64,000 bases of DNA from Selenomonas sp. (GTDB taxonomy: Bacteria > Bacillota_C > Negativicutes > Selenomonadales > Selenomonadaceae): positions 1 to 64,000 of the forward strand of contig NZ_JAILKR010000116.1 in NCBI RefSeq assembly GCF_024693525.1. Direction: 5' to 3'. A program made the position numbers and the translations under genes. The notes below the pieces were generated by a model. It was not told the origin of the DNA. It worked only from the letters and a program-made list of their open reading frames with translations, and searched no databases. Positions 1 to 7,225 of the stretch are shown here, in pieces (within the stretch, counting starts at the first letter, position 1; each line of letters starts with the position of its first letter).

Positions 1-239
1 ATGGCGCCTTCGGCGCCCTCCTGGGAGTGGGGCATGGCAATCAGATGATCGAAGACCACATAGGGGCCGTACTTTTCGATGCAGTCCACGATCTGCTGGT
101 AGTAATTCTCGCTGACATAGCCGGTTTTCACAAGCGATTCCGTGCTGAGGCGGACGCCCTCCTGCCAGGAATCCACGTGATCCACAAACATGTAGTGGCC
201 GCGCTCAACGATCTTTTGCAGAATGGTTTTTTCAGCCAT
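1..239 (-). CDS. ulaC: PTS EIIA type-2 component, ascorbate-type (partial, runs off left edge)
   Basis: Left-edge fragment: only the first 79 codons are present and the gene continues beyond base 1. It reads as the N-terminal half of a PTS type-2 EIIA domain (fructose/mannitol/ascorbate class), a cytoplasmic phosphocarrier that passes phosphate from HPr to a membrane EIIB/EIIC. The stretch GPYVVFDHLIAMPHS (residues 58-72) contains the likely phospho-accepting His71 in the usual MPH context. It starts at ATG 239 behind AGGAGG, 12 bases after the ulaG stop, so it is co-transcribed with ulaG. UlaG and the divergent DeoR-type regulator make UlaC of an L-ascorbate PTS the best reading. The sugar specificity comes from context only, and the membrane component would lie outside the window. 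Confidence 0.82.
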   Translation of the reverse strand, partial: MAEKTILQKIVERGHYMFVDHVDSWQEGVRLSTESLVKTGYVSENYYQQIVDCIEKYGPYVVFDHLIAMPHSQEGAEGA

Positions 240-251
240 GAGAAGTCCTCC

Positions 252-1355
252 TTACAGGCAGGAGCGGTAGGGGATGTTCTGGGGATGCTCGAAGCAGTCC
301 TCGAAGCCGCGGCGATGGTGGTAGTAGATCTTGTCCTTGTCCTGGGGGTAAGTGTACACGCCGCCGACCTGCCAGAAGAAGGGATGGAACTTGTACTCGT
401 TGCGGTCCTTCTTGAAATTGTACAAGAGCTCGATTTCATTACAGTCGGCCTGGAAGTTCGTCCAGACATCCCAGTGGATGGGTACGACCACCTTGCACTG
501 AAGATTCTCTGCCATGCGCAGGATATCGATGGAGGTCATCTTGTCCTGCATGCCAATCGGGTTCTCGCCAAAGGAGCCGAAGGCCACATCGATGTCGTAA
601 TCCTTGCCGTGTTTCGCAAAGTAAATGGAAAAATGGGAGTCACCGGAGTGGTAGATGTTGCCGCCCGGCGTCTTGAGCAGGTAGTTGACTGCTTTCTCAT
701 CCATATCCGTCGGGCATTTGCCAGTGAGTTCCTCACGGTCCGGGCCCGTGGAGTCCGTCGTCGTGATGCAGGTGCGGTCAAAACTATCGAGGCAGACGAT
801 TTCGATGTCCTTGATCTTGATGACATCCCCTGGTTTCACGACCTGGCAGCGTTCCACCGGTACGCCCCATTTGACCCAGGTATCCACGGATTTCTGCGGT
901 CCGATAAAGGGAACCGGGATTTCCTTGCCGTTCTCATCCGTCGTCGTCATGCCGCTGTGCAGTACATGGGCTGCCCACTCCGCTGACATGTGGTCCTGAT
1001 GGTAATGGGTTGCCAGCACCGCATCGACCTGCTTGAACGCGAATGGGTCAATGACGAAGGGTACGTTGCGCAGGTTCGGCTGCATCGAGCGGCAGCCACA
1101 CATGTTAGCCATCTGATGACCAACTTTCATCTTGCCATCGCCGTGGGTACGTTTGCCGTTTCCACACCACAAATCCACGGTCACGTTGGCACCACCTGGC
1201 GTCTTGAACCAGGTGCCCGTGCAGCCCAGCCACCACATGGCGACCTGGCCTTCCGGTACTTCGTAGCTTTCGATATCCTCTACCAACCAGGTTCCCCATT
1301 CCGGGAAGGTGCTCATGATCCAGCTTTCGCGGGTCATTTCGGAAATCTTACTCAT
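252..1355 (-). CDS. ulaG: L-ascorbate-6-phosphate lactonase UlaG
   Basis: A 367-residue metallo-beta-lactamase-fold hydrolase, close to the roughly 355 residues of E. coli UlaG. The family opens the lactone ring of L-ascorbate 6-phosphate to 3-keto-L-gulonate 6-phosphate in the cytoplasm, the first step after PTS uptake. The metal motif THYHQDH (HxHxDH) is at about residues 116-122, and a second metal-site stretch, YHSGDSHFS, lies further on. The N-terminus ([12 protein letters not shown]...FPEWGTWL) has the UlaG look. ATG 1355 follows GGGGGATTAAC. A promoter with -35 TTGAAA and -10 TATGAT lies at 1427-1455. The gene leads the operon with ulaC behind it and is divergent from ulaR. No key residue is missing. 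Confidence 0.93.
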   Translation of the reverse strand: MSKISEMTRESWIMSTFPEWGTWLVEDIESYEVPEGQVAMWWLGCTGTWFKTPGGANVTVDLWCGNGKRTHGDGKMKVGHQMANMCGCRSMQPNLRNVPFVIDPFAFKQVDAVLATHYHQDHMSAEWAAHVLHSGMTTTDENGKEIPVPFIGPQKSVDTWVKWGVPVERCQVVKPGDVIKIKDIEIVCLDSFDRTCITTTDSTGPDREELTGKCPTDMDEKAVNYLLKTPGGNIYHSGDSHFSIYFAKHGKDYDIDVAFGSFGENPIGMQDKMTSIDILRMAENLQCKVVVPIHWDVWTNFQADCNEIELLYNFKKDRNEYKFHPFFWQVGGVYTYPQDKDKIYYHHRRGFEDCFEHPQNIPYRSCL

Positions 1356-1426
1356 GTTAATCCCCCTAAAACAAATATTTATGTTTCGTTTACGATTGTT
1401 TTGCCGTATTTCCTATCGACACCCTT

Positions 1427-1455
1427 ATCATAGCACAGCGTTATGCTCATTTCAA
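1427..1455 (-). promoter_or_regulatory. ulaG promoter (sigma-A type)
   Basis: Read on the minus strand: -35 TTGAAA (1455-1450), a 17-base spacer, and -10 TATGAT (1432-1427). The spacer holds an inverted copy (1437-1443) of the TAACGCT element that occurs twice in the ulaR promoter, so a bound repressor would cover the RNA polymerase site. Confidence 0.65.
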
Positions 1456-1529
1456 GCACTTTTTCATAAAATAATCAAAAAATGACATTTGTAATATTTT
1501 TAACGCTCATTTTATGAATGTTTAACGCT
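1437..1529. promoter_or_regulatory. Candidate UlaR operators (TAACGCT repeats)
   Basis: The 307-base gap between ulaG and ulaR is AT-rich. It holds two direct copies of TTTAACGCT, at 1499-1507 and 1521-1529, spaced exactly 22 bases (two helical turns). A third copy of the core TAACGCT is inverted at 1437-1443. The first pair lies upstream of and touching the ulaR -35; the third sits inside the ulaG promoter. DeoR-family repressors often use such repeated sites. That UlaR binds them is inference. Confidence 0.5.
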
Positions 1530-1557
1530 TGATTTTTCCTATGTAGTCCGCTATAAT
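1529..1557 (+). promoter_or_regulatory. ulaR promoter
   Basis: -35-like TTGATT (1529-1534), a 17-base spacer and a perfect -10 TATAAT (1552-1557), about 105 bases before the ulaR start. The -35 overlaps the end of a TTTAACGCT repeat, compatible with autoregulation. Confidence 0.6.
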
Positions 1558-1662
1558 ATCCATATAATCATAAATCGTATGGATATGATTATTATGAACC
1601 ATTGCTATACTCGTATTGCATCTGTTTTGCCTATTTCACACACTCCCATTTGAAAGGATTCC

Positions 1663-2463
1663 ATGATTATGAAAAACAGTAAAAGCGTTGTCTTCCGCCG
1701 CCAGCAGGCGTTACTCAAGTTGTTAAAGGAAAACAAGAGCATCGATGTCGATACGGCAGCGGAGCAGCTGGCGGTATCGGCCACCACCATTCGCCGCGAC
1801 CTTGTGATGTTTGAACAGCAGCATCTGGTCACCCGCTTTCATGGTGGAGCAAAACTCATCGAAGGCACCTTAAAGGAAGAAGATACACCCACCGCCGATC
1901 CCAAAAGCCGCGTGGATGCGGAGCAGAAACAAGCCATCGCCCAATATGCTGCTTCGCTGATTGAGGATGGGGATACCATCTTTATGAATTCAAGTTCCAC
2001 CACCCTCATGATGCTCGACTACATAAAAGATAAGCGCGTCATCCTCGTCACCAACAACAGTAATGCCATCTACTACCCCCATGACCCACAGGTCACCATT
2101 ATCCTGACCGGTGGCGAAATCTATCAGCGCCGCAAATCCCTGGTGGGAGAATTTGCCCTGCAGACCCTGACCAAAATCAATGCTGACAAGGCCTTTATTG
2201 GCGTCGGTGGCATCAGTGTTGCCAGCGGCATTACCACCTCAGTCCTGCCTGAAACTGCCATCAACGAAATGATGATGCGCCGCTGCCAGGGCAGCTGCTA
2301 CGTACTGGCCGCCCGCCAAAAAATCGGCCGCGAACACAACTTCCTCTCGGGCACCATCGACAAGATTGATACGCTTATCACCTGCCCCGGGGCCAGCCCC
2401 GACGAAATAAAAAACCTCCGCACCCATGGTGTGGAGGTCATCGAAGTCATCGAATCGGCTTAA
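1663..2463 (+). CDS. ulaR: DeoR-family transcriptional regulator (UlaR-like)
   Basis: A 266-residue DeoR-family repressor. The N-terminal helix-turn-helix spans about residues 10-60 (RRQQALLKLLKENKSIDV..., then SATTIRRDL as recognition helix). A DeoR sensor domain follows, with the GG.......VG pattern (TGGEIYQRRKSLVGEFA near residue 145) typical of binding a phosphorylated sugar. It is divergent from ulaG/ulaC, which points to control of ascorbate use; UlaR of E. coli binds L-ascorbate 6-phosphate. GAAAGGA at 1652-1658 can serve ATG 1663 (spacing 4) or ATG 1669 (spacing 10); the second gives MKNSKS and may be the true start. The stop overlaps the stop of the convergent M48 gene by two bases. 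Confidence 0.85.
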   Translation: MIMKNSKSVVFRRQQALLKLLKENKSIDVDTAAEQLAVSATTIRRDLVMFEQQHLVTRFHGGAKLIEGTLKEEDTPTADPKSRVDAEQKQAIAQYAASLIEDGDTIFMNSSSTTLMMLDYIKDKRVILVTNNSNAIYYPHDPQVTIILTGGEIYQRRKSLVGEFALQTLTKINADKAFIGVGGISVASGITTSVLPETAINEMMMRRCQGSCYVLAARQKIGREHNFLSGTIDKIDTLITCPGASPDEIKNLRTHGVEVIEVIESA

Positions 2464-4328
2464 TTTTTCTTTATGTCCTTCTTATCCGCAGTTTTTTTGA
2501 CTGCGGATTTTTTGTCGGCATTTTTCTTCTCTTCTTTCCATTTTTTCTCATACTGTTTCTTAGCTTCGGCTTTATCCTTCAAGCGCTTCTTGTATTCCTT
2601 ATCACTGATAGCTGGCAAATAATCATCGGGAATTGCACGAACGTATTGGTTATCCAAAGCGTATAATTTCTGGTAATTTTCCTGCGCTTTATCCCTCTGA
2701 CCTAGTTCATCGTATATTTCGGCGCTGATTAACCAACCATAGGGATTGTCCGCCTTGATTTTCTTGGCGGTATCCAAATCTGCCAGGGCTTTGTCATTTT
2801 CCCCCATCATCCGATAGGTATCGGCACGATTGAGGAAGTTGAACACATTCTTAGCATCCATGGCGACGGCTGTATCGCAGTCTTGCAAGGCGCCGGAAAA
2901 ATCACCGCTAACGGCTTTGGCCCGGCCGCGGACAGCGTAATTTTCGGCCTCATTTTCGGGATTTTTAGCCGCAAAGACGCGATTTATTTCGAACAGTGCT
3001 TTGGCGGCCTGCCCATAGTCGCTATAGGCATCGGCATTTTCCCGCATCTTCTTGACGGCTTTGGCATCGCTTTGGATTACGGCATCCCGCGCCTGTTGCA
3101 ATTGCTTCTGCCGTTTTTGCTCCGCCGCTTTCATCTTGTCCCGTGCACCACTGGACGCTTCCTCTGCATAGGCTTTGGCCACCAGTTCCTGCAGCCGAGC
3201 CCCTGCCTGTTCCGAATCCAAGAAGATCTGGAGCACTGCATTTACCCGCGAATTCTCAAGACAAGTCACAACACCATTTCGCTTGGTGCGGAAATTCCAG
3301 TCGCCTATGGAATCATAGTCATGGAAGGCCTTGGCAATTGCCCCGGCAACGTAATAGACGTTTTCTGTCGTATTGTCGTAGTCATCCCTTGTCCAATCCA
3401 CACTTAATAGTTTTTGCCCATCGATATAGACGTCCCGGCGATCCTTGACCGTCACATGACCACAGCCGTAATCCGACATCATCTTGGCCAATTTTTGCTC
3501 CCGCAGTTCCGTATCCGGATGGTCGTTGTAATTTTCCTGGTCTTTTTTCTTCGGATCCGGGTCCTGATATTCGAGGACGTTTTGGGTTTGATAGGTCAGA
3601 TAGTAGGACATGCGGGCCATCGCTGCTGCCCCGCCGCCAGGATTGAACCCAGCACTTGTCATGAGATAGAACCCGCCTTCATCGGCATCGTACTCAGTAG
3701 GCAAGGTGACATTCTTGGCAATGGAATAGTTAGCCAAGGCATTGAGCTTGTTCCAATCCATAACGCCAGTATCCATATTGAGGAAACTCATTCCGTAATA
3801 CTGTGCCACTGCTTTTGCATAGTTGTGGGCACTGTGCTGCTCGATACCATGGGTCATCTCATGGGCGAGAACAGCCGCCAGTTCATCGGGATCAAGATTC
3901 AGCCCCCGCACCAATGCCCTGTTGATGCTCACGTAGTTAGTCGGATAGCAGGCCGCATTGAAATCCGAACTGTTGTTGACCGTCCAGCAAAAGGGCAGGC
4001 TGTTGACTTTCAGCACATAGTCGCTGTGATTTACCAATTGATTCATAACGAAATCGACAACCTGTACATCGTTTTGATTCGGGTCGATGCCATTTTGTTT
4101 GATATCCTGCTGCTGACTCTGCAACTGGGCACTGACGTTATTGCCCATGGCCAGGATGCTAGCCAGACTGGATTTATAGACCCCCAGGACTCCCAACGCC
4201 TGGGCAGCAGCCGCCCAAGCATCCACGGCCTCGGCACGGGGCATGGGGGCCTGCACCACACCAGTCATCAGCACGCCGGATAATATCAGCGCCAGCATGC
4301 GCTTTTTCCATCGATTGTTATATTTCAA
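2460..4328 (-). CDS. Exported M48-family metalloprotease with TPR repeats
   Basis: About 622 residues. A signal peptide (RWKKRML, a hydrophobic stretch and PMPRAEA) is followed by a mature exported domain. HEMTHGIEQHS near residue 160 is the HExxH zinc site of M48 peptidases; YDADEGGF about 60 residues later supplies the third ligand. Residues about 430-560 form TPR-like repeats (ENYAVRGRAKAVSGDFSGAL; NRADTYRMMGENDKAL), and the tail is very lysine-rich. This layout resembles BepA/YfgC-like periplasmic proteases or chaperones, so a cell-envelope quality-control role is plausible. The start is taken as TTG 4328 because GAGGTGATTC gives good spacing; an in-frame GTG at 4337 overlaps that site. 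No partner gene is adjacent. The substrate is unknown. Confidence 0.85.
   Translation of the reverse strand: MKYNNRWKKRMLALILSGVLMTGVVQAPMPRAEAVDAWAAAAQALGVLGVYKSSLASILAMGNNVSAQLQSQQQDIKQNGIDPNQNDVQVVDFVMNQLVNHSDYVLKVNSLPFCWTVNNSSDFNAACYPTNYVSINRALVRGLNLDPDELAAVLAHEMTHGIEQHSAHNYAKAVAQYYGMSFLNMDTGVMDWNKLNALANYSIAKNVTLPTEYDADEGGFYLMTSAGFNPGGGAAAMARMSYYLTYQTQNVLEYQDPDPKKKDQENYNDHPDTELREQKLAKMMSDYGCGHVTVKDRRDVYIDGQKLLSVDWTRDDYDNTTENVYYVAGAIAKAFHDYDSIGDWNFRTKRNGVVTCLENSRVNAVLQIFLDSEQAGARLQELVAKAYAEEASSGARDKMKAAEQKRQKQLQQARDAVIQSDAKAVKKMRENADAYSDYGQAAKALFEINRVFAAKNPENEAENYAVRGRAKAVSGDFSGALQDCDTAVAMDAKNVFNFLNRADTYRMMGENDKALADLDTAKKIKADNPYGWLISAEIYDELGQRDKAQENYQKLYALDNQYVRAIPDDYLPAISDKEYKKRLKDKAEAKKQYEKKWKEEKKNADKKSAVKKTADKKDIKKN
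2484..2513 (+). terminator. Intrinsic terminator of ulaR, inside the M48 coding sequence
   Basis: Perfect 9-base stem ATCCGCAGT (2484-2492) / ACTGCGGAT (2500-2508) with a 7-base loop, running into TTTTTT. It lies just past the ulaR stop but within the last codons of the convergent protease gene, so the lysine-rich tail of that protein partly encodes the terminator. Confidence 0.75.
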
Positions 4329-4432
4329 AGGAATCACCTCATTTACTTGAGTTAGAAAACTATATGTATTTTACCATATCCCCCTTGAAAATTTCGTGAG
4401 AATCGGCACTTTTCTTTAACTTTTTGTCCTTT

Positions 4433-4476
4433 TGTAACCCAAGTTACATACTGTTTTCATAAATCTCCCCTATAAT
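4433..4476 (+). promoter_or_regulatory. Fnr-type box and promoter of the candidate sRNA
   Basis: A perfect palindrome TGTAAC-CCAA-GTTACA (4433-4448, centre 4440.5) lies 30.5 bases before the first base of a perfect -10 TATAAT (4471-4476). No good -35 is present, as expected for a class II activator promoter. The half-site TGTAAC recurs before hcp, fnr, the diguanylate cyclase gene and the Moco operon (the last as AGTAAC). Confidence 0.7.
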
Positions 4477-4482
4477 AAAGTT

Positions 4483-4649
4483 GTCGATAGGAGATGGGCC
4501 TGGTCAATCCCCCAGGTCGCAGGCTTTTATCGATATCCCTAAACAAGAAGGATTTAATCCCACCCTTCTTGCTTCCCATTTCTCAATTTTTTATCATCCC
4601 TTCCCTAGAGGTCCGCAGCTTGGACGTAATGCTGCGGACTTCTTTTTTG
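4483..4649 (+). ncRNA. Candidate Fnr-controlled small RNA with C-rich loops
   Basis: About 165 nt, predicted to start about 7 bases after TATAAT and end in a terminator. By eye it folds as P1 GTCGATA (4483-4489) with TATCGAT (4528-4534); P2 GGCCTGG (4497-4503) with CCAGGTC (4512-4518), loop TCAATCCC; P3 CAAGAAGG (4544-4551) with CCTTCTTG (4564-4571), loop ATTTAATCCCAC; and terminator stem GTCCGCAGC (4611-4619) with GCTGCGGAC (4631-4639), then TTCTTTTTT. Six UCCC tracts lie in loops or linkers, as in Firmicutes sRNAs of the RsaE/RoxS type that pair with ribosome-binding sites. It matches no riboswitch I recognise. The alternative is an attenuator leader of the transporter gene downstream. Confidence 0.6.
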
Positions 4650-4832
4650 TTTAAAATTATTTTCCACTCAATTACGACAATTTTTCTACCATTCCTAAAT
4701 AGAATCGTAAATCCTCTCAATAGCTATTGAAAAATGACAGAATATTATTTATGATAGGAATAGAGTAAATTGTAGATATAATTTATAGTAATTATGCTTT
4801 TACCCACTTCAATAAAAGGAGGCGCATTTATT
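4650..4832 (+). promoter_or_regulatory. AT-rich spacer with probable transporter promoter
   Basis: Non-coding stretch between the sRNA terminator and the DASS gene. It holds a perfect -10 TATAAT at 4777-4782 and the strong ribosome site AAAGGAGG at 4815-4822. No convincing -35 or Fnr-type box was found here. Confidence 0.5.
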
Positions 4833-6377
4833 TTGGACAAGATGAGTAAAGAAGCACTTGCCGTCAAACGAGCGGAACAAGCTTTTGACCGCAAACGCCG
4901 CACGATTGGCCTCTTCGGTGGTCCGATACTGGCTCTGCTGGTATTTCTCACCCCGATTGCAGGACTTACCTTAGCGGCCCATAAACTACTGGCTATCATG
5001 GTACTTGTTGCTCTCTGGTGGATCACAGAGCCGGTGCCAATACCGGTAACCTCACTGATTGGACCGACACTTGCCGTAGTAACCGGCGTTGTGCCAGTAG
5101 GCACCGCCTTTGCCGCGTTTGCCAATCCGATGATTTTCCTGTTCATGGGCGGCTTTATCCTGGCTAAGGCCATGATGACCCACGGGCTGGACAAACGATT
5201 CGCTTATTGGCTGTTGTCGCGCTCCTGGGTAGGTTCAAACCCCAAACGCATCTTCCTGGCCGTTGGCCTTGCCGCTGCCCTCTGCTCTGGCTGGGTCAGC
5301 AATACGGCCACCGCCGCCATGATGTTCCCCATCTGCCTTGGCCTATTGACCTCCATCAAGGAGATGTTTGCCGCCAATGGCCGTGAGATCGACCTGCATG
5401 AATACAAATATGCCACAGGACTTATGCTTATGACTGCATACTCCTGCTCGATTGGCGGCGTATTGACGCCAATCGGCACTCCGCCGAACCTCATCATGCT
5501 CGGCTTTCTCGACCAAATGTGTGACATCCACGTATCCTTCTTCGAATGGATGACCTGGGGCTTCATCGCCATGGTCATTTACTTCCTCATTGCGGCCTTT
5601 GTCCTCTCCCGCATGTTCCCGGCCGATGTGGAGCGCATCGATGGAGCCGATACCTTCATTAAGAACAAACTCAAAGAGCTGGGCGGCTGGACGCTGGCAC
5701 AGAAAAACACGTTGTTCTGCTTCATCGTCGCCGTTACCCTCTGGGTAACACCGGGTATTCTTTCCATCACGCTGGGCAGTACGGACCCAACGCTGAAACT
5801 CTACAACAAACTGTTCCCAGAGGCAGTTGCCGCTATGGCTGGCGCACTGATTCTCTTCATCCTGCCAGTCAATTTTGAAAAACGCCAGTTTACCCTCAAA
5901 TGGCAGGAAGCCATGGAGGGCATCGAATGGGGCACGCTGATTCTCTTCGGCGGTGGCCTCGCCATGGGCGGTATGATGTATAAAACCGGCCTTTCCCAAT
6001 GGGTTGGCGACCTTATCGTCAGTTCTATGGGCGGCGCACCGTCCCAAATTGGCATGGTGGCCATCTTCTCGGTTATGGCACTGCTGCTCTCTGAACTTAC
6101 CAGTCACACGGCTGCCACCAACATGATTGGCCCACTGGCCATTACCGCGGCAGTATCGGCCGGCCTCAGCCCGATTCCAGTCTCCGTGGGCATTGCCCTT
6201 TCCGCATCCTTGGGCTTCATGCTGCCGGTATCGACGCCGCCAAATGCCATCGTCTATGCATCGGGATATATCCCCATTACCAAAATGATTCATACCGGCG
6301 TCATTATCGATGTCGTCGGCATCGCCTGCGTAACGATTCCACTGGTTATCTACTTTGTCAGCTGGATTGTCGGTTAG
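4833..6377 (+). CDS. DASS/SLC13-family sodium-coupled dicarboxylate (anion) transporter
   Basis: 514-residue polytopic inner-membrane protein of the divalent anion:sodium symporter family (succinate, fumarate, malate, citrate or similar). Family landmarks are SNTATAAMMFP near residue 145, TPIGTPPN near 210, TSHTAATN near 420 and PVSTPPNAIVYASG near 465. The repeat-related SNT site of the second half reads SHT here, with His for Asn in the predicted substrate/sodium loop. TTG 4833 is the chosen start: AGGAGG (4817-4822) is 10 bases upstream, whereas ATG 4842 is 19 away. Monocistronic, between the sRNA and a strong terminator. In a fumarate-producing anaerobe a C4-dicarboxylate role is natural, but the substrate cannot be read from sequence. 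Confidence 0.85.
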   Translation: MDKMSKEALAVKRAEQAFDRKRRTIGLFGGPILALLVFLTPIAGLTLAAHKLLAIMVLVALWWITEPVPIPVTSLIGPTLAVVTGVVPVGTAFAAFANPMIFLFMGGFILAKAMMTHGLDKRFAYWLLSRSWVGSNPKRIFLAVGLAAALCSGWVSNTATAAMMFPICLGLLTSIKEMFAANGREIDLHEYKYATGLMLMTAYSCSIGGVLTPIGTPPNLIMLGFLDQMCDIHVSFFEWMTWGFIAMVIYFLIAAFVLSRMFPADVERIDGADTFIKNKLKELGGWTLAQKNTLFCFIVAVTLWVTPGILSITLGSTDPTLKLYNKLFPEAVAAMAGALILFILPVNFEKRQFTLKWQEAMEGIEWGTLILFGGGLAMGGMMYKTGLSQWVGDLIVSSMGGAPSQIGMVAIFSVMALLLSELTSHTAATNMIGPLAITAAVSAGLSPIPVSVGIALSASLGFMLPVSTPPNAIVYASGYIPITKMIHTGVIIDVVGIACVTIPLVIYFVSWIVG

Positions 6378-6421
6378 AATTTCTGCTACATAAAAAGCCC
6401 GTTTCTTACGAAACGAGCAAA

Positions 6422-6466
6422 AACACGAAGGCCGTGGAAGTGGTTACCCACGGCCTTCGTGTTTTT
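6422..6466. terminator. Bidirectional intrinsic terminator
   Basis: A 16-base perfect stem AACACGAAGGCCGTGG (6422-6437) / CCACGGCCTTCGTGTT (6448-6463), with T-runs on both strands. It separates the convergent transporter and zinc-ribbon genes. A smaller hairpin, GCCCGTTTC/GAAACGAGC, lies just before it at about 6398-6420. Confidence 0.9.
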
Positions 6467-7064
6467 AATTTATCCGATAGTCTTGAAAGGATTTGATGGT
6501 TCCGGTCTCAATTCCGTGAATGAGTTCCCCGATTACCCGCGGGTCGGAATAGTCGAGCGGCAGGAAGCAGTCAGCAGCCTGATTGTAGTAGTTGCGGACA
6601 TCATTTTCGACTTCGAAGATGTCCTCCGCAATCCGAGCTTTTCTAGCCTCATAGATACGGCCGGAACGAATGTAGCCCACGCTGGTAATGCTTCCCCAAA
6701 GGACGAAGAAGAACGACAGGGCGACATGGGGCAGCAGACCAGCTCCGTAGAGCATCAGATAAAGAGCAAAGGTCACCAGGAAACCACCCAGCGCCCAGTG
6801 AAGCAGTGATGGTTCCTGCCATTTCAGCTGCATGAGCCACAAATCTTCCATAACGGCGTATTTTCCACGGATTGCCAGAAAATAATCTTTGAGTCGCTGC
6901 AATTCCGTCAGCAGTTTTTCCTTGTCATCGGGAACTTCTGCTAATGCCTTGAGTTCTACTTTCTTGTGCTTTGTCCCTTCCATTCCGGAGGCTACAGACT
7001 CCCCACAGAAAGGGCAGCTCATCCGTCCTTCTTCCAATACACTTCCACATTTTCTGCAAATCAT
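6465..7064 (-). CDS. Zinc-ribbon membrane protein of unknown function
   Basis: 199 residues. It opens with MICRKCGSVLEEGRMSCPFCG, two CxxC knuckles at residues about 3-21 that form a zinc ribbon. A charged segment follows, then two hydrophobic stretches (LHWALGGFLVTFALYLMLYGAGLL and VALSFFFVLWGSITSVGYI, about residues 85-130), and a soluble C-terminal tail of about 60 residues. The start is ATG 7064 with AGGAGG upstream; the reading frame extends further but without a ribosome site. Single gene between terminators. Zinc-ribbon/two-TM proteins of this kind are common in Firmicutes and mostly uncharacterised; I give no function. Confidence 0.75.
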   Translation of the reverse strand: MICRKCGSVLEEGRMSCPFCGESVASGMEGTKHKKVELKALAEVPDDKEKLLTELQRLKDYFLAIRGKYAVMEDLWLMQLKWQEPSLLHWALGGFLVTFALYLMLYGAGLLPHVALSFFFVLWGSITSVGYIRSGRIYEARKARIAEDIFEVENDVRNYYNQAADCFLPLDYSDPRVIGELIHGIETGTIKSFQDYRIN

Positions 7065-7177
7065 CGTTCTTCCTCCTTTCTGTCGTCTTGGCGTTGCATG
7101 TTGCAATTGTTTCTAGAAAAACCAACGATTTGAATGGTACTTTATTGGTATCTTATACTATTCGCCACAAAATCGAA

Positions 7178-7205
7178 ATCCCCTGCTTTCGCAGGGGATT
7201 TTTTA
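7178..7205. terminator. Intrinsic terminator after the P-box chemoreceptor gene
   Basis: Stem ATCCCCTGC (7178-7186), loop TTTC, GCAGGGGAT (7191-7199). The plus strand continues with a T-run. On the minus strand, the direction of the chemoreceptor gene, the downstream side is less T-rich (TTCGATTTTG). Confidence 0.7.
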
Positions 7206-7225
7206 CATTTATCCTGATTTTTCTG

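Noticed and set aside
4483..4649. Known riboswitch, SRP RNA or 6S RNA
   Set aside because: The hairpin order and loop sequences do not fit the consensus features I know for these classes; an sRNA with C-rich loops fits better.
5343..6293. 316-codon open frame opposite the DASS transporter gene
   Set aside because: The transporter on the plus strand has all family motifs; the antisense frame is His/Arg-rich and featureless.
7090..7110. TTGCA-TGT-TGCAA palindrome resembling the second operator
   Set aside because: Arm spacing is 3, not 4, the arms differ, and no -10 hexamer lies at the right distance before the zinc-ribbon gene.
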